Source: Larix kaempferi
Taxonomy: Eukaryota; Streptophyta; Pinopsida; Pinales; Pinaceae
Reading direction: 5' to 3'
Assembly: GCA_027924585.1 (NCBI GenBank)
Contig: BSBM01000076.1
Location: 3,486,501 to 3,550,500 of the forward strand
Length of the DNA stretch: 64,000 bases
Part shown: one piece after another, positions 56,120 through 64,000 of the stretch
Position numbering within the stretch: position 1 is the stretch's first letter
Layout of the letters: every line of letters begins with the position of its first letter
The notes under the pieces: generated by a model
What the model was told of the DNA's origin: nothing
Seen by the model: only the letters and a program-made list of their open reading frames with translations
Database searches by the model: none
Program-made: the position numbers and the translations under genes

Positions 56120-56450
56120 ATGAAATTGGTGTCTTGGAATAGTAGAGGTCTGGGAAATCCCAATAAGGTTTTATCGGTAAAAGATCTAATAAAATTGGAA
56201 CCCATGGATATCCTCTTACTCCAAGAGACCAAACTCGATGAACCCTCCTTACTCTCCTTGGATAAAAATAATTGGAATAGAAACACGGGAATAGCGGTTA
56301 GCGCCCGAGGAGCTTCAGGAGGATTAGCCACCCTCTGGTCAAATTATGCCTTCTCTCTTCAAGATTCCTTTGCTACCCAACACTAGATTTTTACATAACT
56401 TATCCACTCTAAAAGCCATCTCCATTTCTCCCTAGTCAATATTTATGTCC
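56120..56450 (+). pseudogene. LINE-3 ORF2, first part: APE endonuclease (interrupted)
   Basis: ATG at 56120: KLVSWNSRGLGNPNKVLSV, then EPMDILLLQETKL (catalytic Glu region of APE endonucleases) and ASGGLATLW. TAG at 56384 and TAA at about 56396 break the frame, which still reads HLHFSLVNIYV up to the copia-4 insertion. Confidence 0.85.
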
Positions 56451-57034
56451 TGTTGATGGATTTGTAACTTTGGGAGATATTCACTTGTATATTGTATTTG
56501 TACCTTATCGTGTCCCCAATGGAGATGTATTATTCCTCTGATTGGAAGTGTCGTCAGTTGTACTTGCATGTGTCGCAAGTTATATTGTAAGTGTCGTAAC
56601 TTTACTTGATGGGTTATTAGACCACCTTGATGGGGTCGACCTAGTTAGTATTATGTTAAGTGGTTAAGTTGGGGCCGACCTAGTTAGAGTTAAAAGGAAA
56701 GTCAAGTAAGTGTATAAATAGAGAGTGTGTCTCTCTCATTTTACACATTCTATTATTCACTCACTTCACATTAGTGAGAGAGAGGAGGAGTGCGCACAAG
56801 TGGAGGAGGAGCATGCTGCTGAAGATATCTATCTCTTGGGTTTGATCATGGTGATCCTTGTATTGATGCTTATTCTATCTCTGAGGAAGTTGCGGGGTTT
56901 TTCACCTTCTTGGTTCTCCCCGATGAAATGTTTTGTGTCTCTTGTCTCTTGTCTCTTATGCTTGATATGTTGTACATGTTATTCGTTCAGTTAAGATCCT
57001 AGATCTATTGAATTAAATTATGGAAAAACTAACA
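56451..57034 (+). repeat. copia-4 5' LTR
   Basis: 584 bp, matches 63282-63896. It has an extra GGGAGATATTCACTTGTATA near its start and lacks a duplicated segment present in the 3' copy. Confidence 0.95.
56713..56720 (+). promoter_or_regulatory. TATA box in copia-4 5' LTR
   Basis: TATAAATA followed by GAGAGTGTGTCTCTCTC; kept in the 3' LTR at 63577-63584. Likely element promoter. Confidence 0.65.
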
Positions 57035-57046
57035 TGGTATCAGAGC
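57035..57046 (+). promoter_or_regulatory. Primer-binding site of copia-4
   Basis: TGGTATCAGAGC, the standard initiator-Met tRNA complement, directly after the LTR CA. Confidence 0.92.
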
Positions 57047-59889
57047 TAGCCTGAAGGAAGGCATGCTATGGCATTTATGAGACTTGTTGCACTTGCGACA
57101 AATCGGAAGGTAGGGCTTGATATAGCAAAAACCAGTCATCGTAGCACTTTCGATATAAAGCCATTTTTGCAAAGGTTCAGGATCTGAAACTTTTACAGGT
57201 CAAAGCTAACATCCTCATGTAGCTTATGTCCAAAGCACAGCATCTGATTCATTGTACTTTGTAAGATATGATCCGTGCAATCTAGGATTTATGCCTCTTC
57301 CAGATCTCAGTCATAAACAGGTGACCTAGGAAAAAAGGTCACAACTTGGGCAAGGAAGCTCCAAATGAAATTTCATAAAAAGTGACAGGTATGGAACGGA
57401 CTGTACTTTCACAGGTCCACTTTTCAAAGGCCAAAATTGAACCAGTGACACGTGGCACGCTATACAAGTTCGCTCTCATGTTTTATCCCATAAACAGGTC
57501 ATGTTGCGACACTTGGCATAACTCTCTCTCAGAGAATCCAATTGAGGTCAGACCTATGGGGTTGGATAGATGACAAGTCAGGCTACCACAAGCAGAAGTT
57601 TCAAGCCCCATGGATTCGTAATTTCAGAGATGCACCAGAAACAATAAAGTGCATATTTCTGTCAAAACATAATTGGATTCTGAGTACCTTCATTCTTGGC
57701 TTGTCACTGCTGCGGGAATTTAGGGCTTCGGAGAAAGTTGGAATTTTTGGAATCGGAGTCCACGGCTGAATTCTCCTCATCAAAATCAAAATTTAGAGAC
57801 CAAGATAGAATTTTTGGTTGGGAAGAAGGCCGGGCTTGATCAAACCCTAGTTCGGGATTTTGATCGGAAAGGTGGAAAATTAGGGCTTCTACAAAAATTG
57901 GAATTTTTGAAATATGTGACCACGACTGGAAGCTCCTCAAAAAAATTGAAGTCTAGAACACAAGATCGAACCTTTTGGATGGGCAGAAGACCGGGATTTA
58001 TCAAACCCTAGTTTGGGATCCTGTCCAGAAGATCCAGAAGTTTCAAAGGCAATTTTGAAGGGTCAAATTTTGCAGTTTTCAAAATTGAAGTATACCAGCT
58101 TGATCAGCTCAACAAGGCACATCTTTTCATCCAATCAGAAGTTTGAATTTTTAGGGTTTCTCTGACAAACCCTAATCCAGCTCAAGATCGAGTTTCAACA
58201 AATCAAAGTGGATTGGGTTAATCCTAGAAGAGAATGAATTGGACACCTGCATAAGTGAAGAAGTTCCAGTTCCAGAGGGAGATAAGGCTAAGGCCTTACA
58301 TAAGAAGATTACAAGAAATCTCGACAAGTATGACTTGAGGAGATACAGGTATGTGTTGAAATTTGTTCATGATTAAGTTTATGATATGTTTGTCTTCATA
58401 TTATTGAGGTTAGTACAATCTTGATTAATCTTAGAATTGCCTTATCACCCTAGTAAAAGTATGAATGCATGTGAATGATAGAAGACATTCATTGATTAGG
58501 GTTATATGATTGTACTAATGCACTGTGGTATTGTATGAGGATGATGTTGTCCGCTAACATGAAAGGTACAAATCAAGTTCTATATCAAGAACATATGACC
58601 ATGGTGACATGAAGACAAAGACTCATGGATCACATAGAAGCTCTACTTACGAGGTATGTATCATTTTGGTTCTACAATGGTTAACTTATGAGTTATGCAA
58701 GTTACTAGCACAAGTCTTTGAAGAAGAACAAAAAGACATTATATGGGTATGTTAGACATAACTAGAAAGCATGATAATCTAGGTATGTTTTTCCTATATC
58801 AAGTTAGAATCCTTGTGTTAGGATATTATACTTTTCTATAAATGATAATGATTATTCTTGAAGTTAGAAGTTTAAGTAATCAACAGTTTATGCATATTAT
58901 GTTGCTTACTTTGATTGATGATATGACTAACCAGAAGAGTCCTATGGTCAATAAGAATATGCATGAGTAATAGAAGTCCTCCTTGAAACCTTGAATACTA
59001 ATGCTTGTGATAAATTACATGTGTGTGTATTGATCATGACCATAGATGTTAAGAGTATTTAGGATCATAATGTTTTGATAGTATTGAGATTATACTAATA
59101 TATGTATGGTTATGTATGAGATATTGAGGATAACACAATGATGACACTAGTGCACACTTAAGCATGCATAGTGGTCCAAGATGAATATAAGTTCAAGGAC
59201 AAGTAATCCAGGAAGCAAAGATCAAGAAGGAGCACACTCCAGTAGCTCCTGCAAGGAAGCAAAGATCAAGAAGGAGCACACTCAAGTAGCTCCTGCAAGG
59301 AAGCAAAGATTGAGAGGGAGTCCACCCTACAACCAAACAAAGATAAGTATTCGAATTGCAATTTCTTGTATATATGATTACTTAAATGATGTTGTCAAGT
59401 CATGTACATACTTATGTTCCTAGATTTAGGATATGTATTATGCATATTACAACAGTTTCATTAATGAACAAGATACTACTAATATGCAAGTAATGGGTAA
59501 GTGGCCTATGGTACTGTACAACATTCCATTGCTACTTATCTAGAATGAAACCTCTTTGCTAACATGTTGGGAGTTGTGCACACTCTTAACAAATGTTCTG
59601 GTAGAGATGGAAGGCATCTATAAAGTTACGGGATATGGATAAATGTTGTATTGAAGCATTGGCTAAGATAATTGCATGACTATATGACATATGTCTTTAT
59701 GTATAAAAATGTGTGTTTTGGAAAACTATGAGAAGTTTCTAATCATGCAATTGAATTTGACTTGTAGGAAAGATAGTGTACAATCACCTACAAAAGCAGG
59801 ACTACAACATTTGTTCCAGCAAACGAAATTCAAAGAAAACTATCTATTGAAGATATTGAAGAATTTGAAGTTCCCAGGATTCGGGATGC
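57047..59889 (+). other. copia-4 5' internal region without recognisable gag
   Basis: About 2.8 kb where gag, protease and integrase should be. Around 57700-58010 three similar blocks (GAAAATTAGGGCTTC-like, GGAATTTTTGAAAT, AACCCTAGTT) repeat. No zinc knuckle, protease or integrase motif was found in any frame. The region may have been replaced or is diverged beyond recognition. Confidence 0.6.
59211..59312 (+). repeat. 44-bp tandem repeat in copia-4
   Basis: GGAAGCAAAGATCAAGAAGG followed by AGCACACTCCAGTAGCTCCT is present twice in full and a third time in part. The unit length is not a multiple of three, so each copy is read in another frame. Confidence 0.85.
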
Positions 59890-61871
59890 AGTAATGGAAG
59901 AATGCCATGATCGAGGAATACCAGTCGATCATGAAGAATGATGTTTAAGATGTGGTCCCAAGACCTTAAGGGAAGTTTTTTGTGACTTCCAAGTGGATCT
60001 ATAAGATCAAGCATGCCGCAGATGGTAGCATAGAGAAATACAAGGCGAGGTGTTGGTTGTGGAGCCTGATCTCCAGAATCAGAGATATTATTATTCAGCC
60101 GTGTCCATACCCCAGGTTTGGTTATGATCCCGGCACGACCTAAGGGGGGTCCGGGGCCCAGTGCCCCTGAGGAAAATTTTTGGGGTTATTTTCACCACCA
60201 GTTTTCGAGCCCATGGTTTTGGGTAACCCGTGGTATTTTCCCATTGTATTTCCCTTATAAAAGAAAGGCATTGTAACACGGCTAGGGTTGATGTATTAGG
60301 TTTTATGCATTGTAAAAATATCTGAGATCAATGAAGAGAGACTATGAGACAATGAAGAGGAAGTGCAACGGCTATAATGCAGGTTGTATCCCTTCACTTT
60401 GCTAGATGGTATAATAAAAGGACTGGCAACTTCAGTGTGGATGTAGCCCAAGTTGGGTGAACCACGATATATCTGTGTCTCTCTTGTAATGTGTATGTGT
60501 GATTATATTTGCATTTATGTTTATTGTTATTGCTCTTCAATCCTGTTTTTCTAACACGAGGTTTGTAGCTCATGGGTTCTCCCAGAAAGAGGGGATAGAT
60601 CATGAAGAGACTTTTGCACCTGTAGCCAGTTACACTTCCATCAGAATAGTACTTGCTCTGGCTGCAATGATGAAGTGGAAGATACACCAGATGGATATGG
60701 TGTAGTTGAAGAGGAAGTGTATGTGAAGCAGCCACTTGGGTTTGAGACACATGACAAGGAGTCATATGTGTGCAGATTTAAGAAAGCCTTGTATGGCTTA
60801 AAGCAAGCTCCTAGGACTTGGTATGGTAGGATAGACAGCTTTCTATCCAGTTTGGGATTTACCAAGAGTAAAGCGGATTCCAACCTTTACCACAAGGTTG
60901 AGGAAGGAAATCCAGTGATACTGCTATTGTATGTGGATGACCTGTTTGTTACAAGTGAGGATAAATTGATTTCCAACACGAAGAGGAATCTTGCTTCCAA
61001 GTTCGAGATGAAGGACTTGGGTATGATGCATTACTTTCTAGGCATGGAGGTGTGGCAGAGTGCAGATGGAATCTTCCTTGGACAAGGGAAGTATGCAATA
61101 GATCTCCTGAAGCGGTTTGCGATGATGGACTGCAAAGCCATGGCCACACCTATGGCATCGAACCTAAAGCTTATGTGTGATGCTTCATCTGAGCCGATTG
61201 ATGTCTCGGTGTATCATCATATGATTGGGTCCTTGATGTACCTGATGAACACGAGACCAGATATTTGCTTTACGGTGAACACATTGAGCCAGTTCCTGAC
61301 GGATCCCAGAGGTGTTCACCTGGTTTTTGTAAAGCATATTCTGGGGTACTTGAAGGGTACGGTTGATTATGAGCTCAAGTATGATGCAAATCAAAAGTTT
61401 AACCTGGAGGGTTATGTTGATTTAGATTGGGCAGGAAACGCTGCAGATAGGAAGAGCACTTCGGGGTGCTGCTTCAGTATGGGATCAGGTGTGATCTTTT
61501 GGTTTAGCAGGAAGCAGTCTTGTGTAGCACTGAGTACAGCCGAAGCAGAGTATGTCGCAGCTTGTTCGGCTAGTTGTGAGGCAGTATGGCTTAGGAAGCT
61601 ATTGTATGAGTTATTTGATCTCTCGTTGGATGCTACTGGTGTCTATTGTGACAACCAGAGTTGTGTGAAGTTTTCTGAGAACCCGGTGTTCCATGACAAG
61701 TCGAAGTACATTGAGATCAAATATCACTATATCAGGGATATGGTGCAGAGAGGAGCAGTGAAGCTCATGTTTGTTGCGACGGATGAGCAGGTTGCAGATG
61801 TGTTGATGAAATGACTAGCCAGAGTGAAGTCTGAGTACTTCAAAGAGAGGCTTGGTGTTCTTCATATTGAA
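59890..61871 (+). pseudogene. copia-4 reverse transcriptase-RNase H remnant, split by a solo LTR
   Basis: Left of the solo LTR: SKWIYKIKHAADGSIEKYKA; right of it: VAHGFSQKEGIDHEETFAPV, so the codons join exactly once one CGAGG is discounted. At about 60690 a short deletion removes the residues after QMD in RT motif A and shifts the frame. From 60700 the frame is open for more than 370 codons: LYGLKQAPRTWYG, YVDD at 60930-60941, KDLGMMHYFLGMEVW, then RNase H with DLDWAGNAADRKSTSGCCF, STAEAEYVAA and CDNQSCVKFSENPVFHDKSK. It ends ADVLMK with a TGA at 61812, after which coding continues for some 18 codons (RVKSEYFKERLGV). The well-kept C-terminal half contrasts with the lost 5' half. Confidence 0.93.
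60051..60556 (+). mobile_element. Solo LTR inside copia-4 RT, TSD CGAGG
   Basis: TGTTGGTTGTGGAGCC to TTTTTCTAACA, 506 bp, flanked by CGAGG at 60046-60050 and 60557-60561. Has TATAAAA at 60256-60262 and the GTGGATGTAGCCCAAGTTGG block near its end. No internal region. Confidence 0.95.
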
Positions 61872-62052
61872 GATACTTCAAGGAAGAAGTGATGGGACAC
61901 ATTTGCAGGAGCCATTCCAAGCATGGTGAGAGGAGGATCCTTCCCATGGCTGTGGATGTAAGCGTTGTGTGATGAGCATCTGGACGATGCTCCAATTACT
62001 GCTCTGGATATGAATCAGTTGGATGCTTTGTATGATCAATTCGATCATGTAT

Positions 62053-62424
62053 GATGACATGCATCAGGACGATGCAGTGACGATGATCAAGATGATCATG
62101 TGTGATGAGTATCAGGACGATGCTATGGATGACATGCATCGGGACGATGCAGTGACGATGATCAGGATGATCACGTGTGATGAGTATCAGGATGATGCTC
62201 TGGATGACATGCATTAGGACGATGCAGTAACGATGATCATGATGATCATGTGTGATGAGTATCAGGACGATGCTCTAGATGACATGCATCAAGACGATGC
62301 AGTGATGATGATCAGGATGATCATGTGTGATGAGTATCAGGATGATACTCTGGATGATATGCATCAAGATAATGCTATGATGTACATCAGTATGATGTGT
62401 CGTGAGTATCAGGTTGATACTCTG
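62053..62424 (+). repeat. 75-bp tandem repeat, five copies
   Basis: Units begin GATGACATGCATCAGGACGA at 62053, 62128, 62203, 62278 and 62353 (last one diverged). The length is 25 codons and one plus-strand frame is open through most of it (DMHQDDAVTMIKMIMCDEYQ), but no ATG-anchored gene or domain supports translation. Lies between the RNase H end and the 3' LTR of copia-4. Confidence 0.93.
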
Positions 62425-62452
62425 TGGTCGTGGACAGGTTGTGCAGATGAGC

Positions 62453-63030
62453 ATGTAAGTTGACCTGGGAGATCTTGTCGGTCATGCTACAGCACATAAA
62501 GGATCCTGGGATACTCTTTTGAGGAATTTCTCTGGGAGGACATGTAACTAGACCTAGGAGATCTGATAGGTTGAGCAGTACGCTCGTAATCAGTCCTGGG
62601 ATGCTCTTTCGAGGATTTTCCATGACCACATGTAACTAGACCTGGGAGATACGATAGGTTGAGCAGTACGCTCGTAATCAGTCCTAGGATGCTCTTTTGA
62701 GACTTTGTGGTGACCACGTGTAAGTAGACTTGAAAAATCTTGGTGATCATGCTTTGGCACATAAAGGATCCTGGGATACTCTTTCGAGGCATTGTGGTGG
62801 GGGTCACATGTAATACATCTTGGAGATCTGGACAGATTGTGATAGTCACGTAAAAGGCCTCGGATGCTCTTTAGAGATCTTGCTAGGAAAGACATTCTTT
62901 TAAGGTTTTGTGACAGTCACATGTAAGTAGACCTGGGAGATCTTGTTGGTCGTGCTTCGGCACATAAAGGATCCTGGGATACTCTTTCGAGGCATTGTGA
63001 CGCACGTAATAAGTCCTGAGGATTCCATAG
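62453..63030 (+). repeat. Tandem repeat of about 95-105 bp, about six copies
   Basis: Recurring words: GTAAGTAGACCTGGGAGATC, GGCACATAAAGGATCCTGGG and GATACTCTTTCGAGG. Units differ in length and some lack the CACATAAAGGATCC part. Directly follows the 75-bp array. Confidence 0.88.
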
Positions 63031-63272
63031 TATGGCCAGTGTTGACAAAGACCTACAGGTGGTGGGCCTACATCCAGCATGAAAAAGGGCTGGCTCTGTA
63101 GAACTTCCTATGATGAGAAGAATTCAGAGATAGCCTAGTGATCGAGATGTCGAGTATAGCAGCAGTGATGATGATGATGCTCCATGATCCAGTGATGATG
63201 ATCCAGCTCCAGAATTGAAGACTTGTGCCTATATGTATTGATGACTTGTGTCAAGAGAATACCTTCCTAGTT

Positions 63273-63281
63273 AAGAGGGAA
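63273..63281 (+). promoter_or_regulatory. Polypurine tract of copia-4
   Basis: AAGAGGGAA directly before the 3' LTR TGTTGATGG. Confidence 0.8.
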
Positions 63282-63896
63282 TGTTGATGGACTTGTAACT
63301 TCGTATTTGTACCTTATTGTATCCCCAACGAAAATGTATTATTCCTCCAATTGGAAGTGTCGTCAGTTGTACTTGCATGTGTCGCAAGTTATATTGTAAG
63401 TGTCATAACTTATACTTGATGGGTTATTAGACCACCTTGATGGGGTCGGCCCTGTATGAGTCTTGTGGGTTAAAGGGTCATTATACCACCCTAGTGGGGT
63501 CGGGCCAGTTAGTATTATGTTAAGTGGTTAAGTTGGGGCCGACCTAGTTAGAGTTAAAAGGCAAGTCAAGTTAGTGTATAAATAGAGAGTGTGTCTCTCT
63601 CATTTTACACATTCTATTATTCACTCACTTCACATTAGTGAGAGAGGAGGAGTGCGCACAAGTGGAGGAGGAGCATGTTGCTGAAGATATCTATTTCTTG
63701 GGTTTGATCATGGTGATCCTTGTATTGATGCTTATTCTATCTCTGAGGAAGTTGCGGGGTTTTTCACCTTCTTGGTTTTCCCCGATGAAATGTTTTGTGT
63801 CTCTTGTCTCTTGTCTCTTATGCTTGATATGTTGTACATGTTATTCATGCAGTTAAGATCCTAGATCTATTGAATTAAATGATGAAAAAACTAACA
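63282..63896 (+). repeat. copia-4 3' LTR
   Basis: 615 bp. Compared with the 5' LTR it carries a tandem copy of the segment GGGTTATTAGACCACCTTGA/TGGGGTCG (diverged second copy at about 63468-63507) and lacks the short insert near the start. TATAAATA at 63577-63584. Confidence 0.95.
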
Positions 63897-63901
63897 TGTC
63901 C

Positions 63902-64000
63902 CTGTCCTAATCTAGGAAAAAAAAATATTGTTGGAACACCCTCTCTGATTTTCTTGAAATTTATTCCCCCCTAACCTCATCCTTGCGGGAGATCTGAACC
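63902..64000 (+). pseudogene. LINE-3 ORF2, second part: endonuclease continues
   Basis: After the right TGTCC, the frame of 56450 continues (VPVLI, one TAG), shifts in the nine-A run at 63917-63925, then reads YCWNTLSDFLEIYSP, and after another slip LILAGDLN, the conserved GDLN endonuclease motif, at the window end. Confidence 0.8.

Larger units (their letters stand above)
56451..63896 (+). mobile_element. copia-4: Ty1/copia-type element inserted in LINE-3, TSD TGTCC
   Basis: LTRs 56451-57034 and 63282-63896, both TGTTGATGGA...AACTAACA. TGTCC flanks both ends (56446-56450, 63897-63901). Primer site TGGTATCAGAGC follows the left LTR; polypurine AAGAGGGAA precedes the right one. Inside, only an RT-RNase H remnant (59890-61871) is recognisable; gag, protease and integrase are not. 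The RT is cut by a solo LTR, and tandem arrays fill the 3' internal part. Confidence 0.95.
54800..64000 (+). mobile_element. LINE-3: plant LINE split by copia-4, 3' end outside window
   Basis: ORF1 at 54882-56120, ORF2 endonuclease from 56120, interrupted at 56450 by copia-4 and resumed at 63902, running off the window inside the endonuclease. The 5' edge is uncertain (somewhere around 54720-54860). Different from LINE-1/2 in sequence but the same architecture. Confidence 0.85.

Noticed and set aside
56451-57034. Protein from the open frame 56725-56994 and its twin 63638-63856
   Set aside because: The two copies are the same LTR segment repeated; the frame is a by-product of the LTR sequence, without upstream or downstream coding.
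60051-60556. Spliced intron inside the copia-4 RT instead of a solo LTR
   Set aside because: The piece has TG...CA ends, CGAGG duplications, a TATA box and an LTR-type block, but no GT...AG edges at the codon junction.
62023-62463. Gene from the open frame through the 75-bp repeats
   Set aside because: Openness follows from a unit of 25 codons without stops; there is no conserved start, domain or context for a protein, and another frame on the minus strand is open as well.
1-64000. tRNA, rRNA or organelle-derived genes
   Set aside because: No tRNA-like A/B boxes with a cloverleaf, rRNA core or recognisable plastid or mitochondrial gene was noticed; primer-binding sites only mimic tRNA ends.

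Overview
This is a plant nuclear window made almost entirely of retrotransposons, mostly broken, packed into and around one decayed multi-exon gene. Plant LINEs with a C-terminal RNase H, Ty1/copia elements with initiator-Met tRNA primer sites, Ty3-like elements with Tat/Athila-type primer sites, solo LTRs, and GT/AG introns all point to a seed plant with a large genome. The density of old nested insertions suggests a gymnosperm-like genome, but the sequence does not prove the species. No intact host gene, tRNA, rRNA or CRISPR was seen.

Layout. 1-4214: 3' part of LINE-1 (endonuclease tail, RT, zinc-binding domain, RNase H, poly-A). 4215-7797: 5'-truncated copia with pol and its 3' LTR. 7803-10930: a minus-strand ORF made of a 13-residue acidic repeat, AT-rich sequence, and a GC-rich island full of inverted repeats. 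10932-38391: exons of one decayed plus-strand gene, split by a minus-oriented solo LTR (12172-12657), a second solo LTR (12789-14160), and a 21.9-kb minus-strand copia-like element (14349-36219, target duplication AATTT). That element holds two copies of a gag segment with tandem zinc knuckles and four further insertions: element A (15710-24287), element B inside A (17387-23389), element C (24413-31371) and a solo LTR (31410-32540). 39050-45707: a whole LINE (LINE-2) with a 12-bp target duplication. 47773-52779: a whole copia (copia-2) with TACAT duplications. About 54800 to the end: a third LINE, cut by copia-4 (56451-63896, TGTCC), which is itself cut by a solo LTR (60051-60556, CGAGG).

The most interesting item is the interrupted host gene. 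Removing the insertions on paper, one copy of each target duplication included, lets its exons read on. Its last exons carry an ADIPHGY segment followed, across a GT-AG intron, by VLDLFSSSGTT and YVENDPLQ. The order DPPY-like motif first and SAM-binding FxGxG motif later is that of beta-class DNA amino-methyltransferases (N4-cytosine/N6-adenine type), an unusual thing in a seed plant. This copy is a pseudogene with many stops and frameshifts; a live paralogue may exist elsewhere in the genome.

None of the retroelements has a fully open set of genes. Several (the minus-strand element, A, B, C) keep only gag or gag-protease pieces and would have depended on other elements for reverse transcriptase and integrase.
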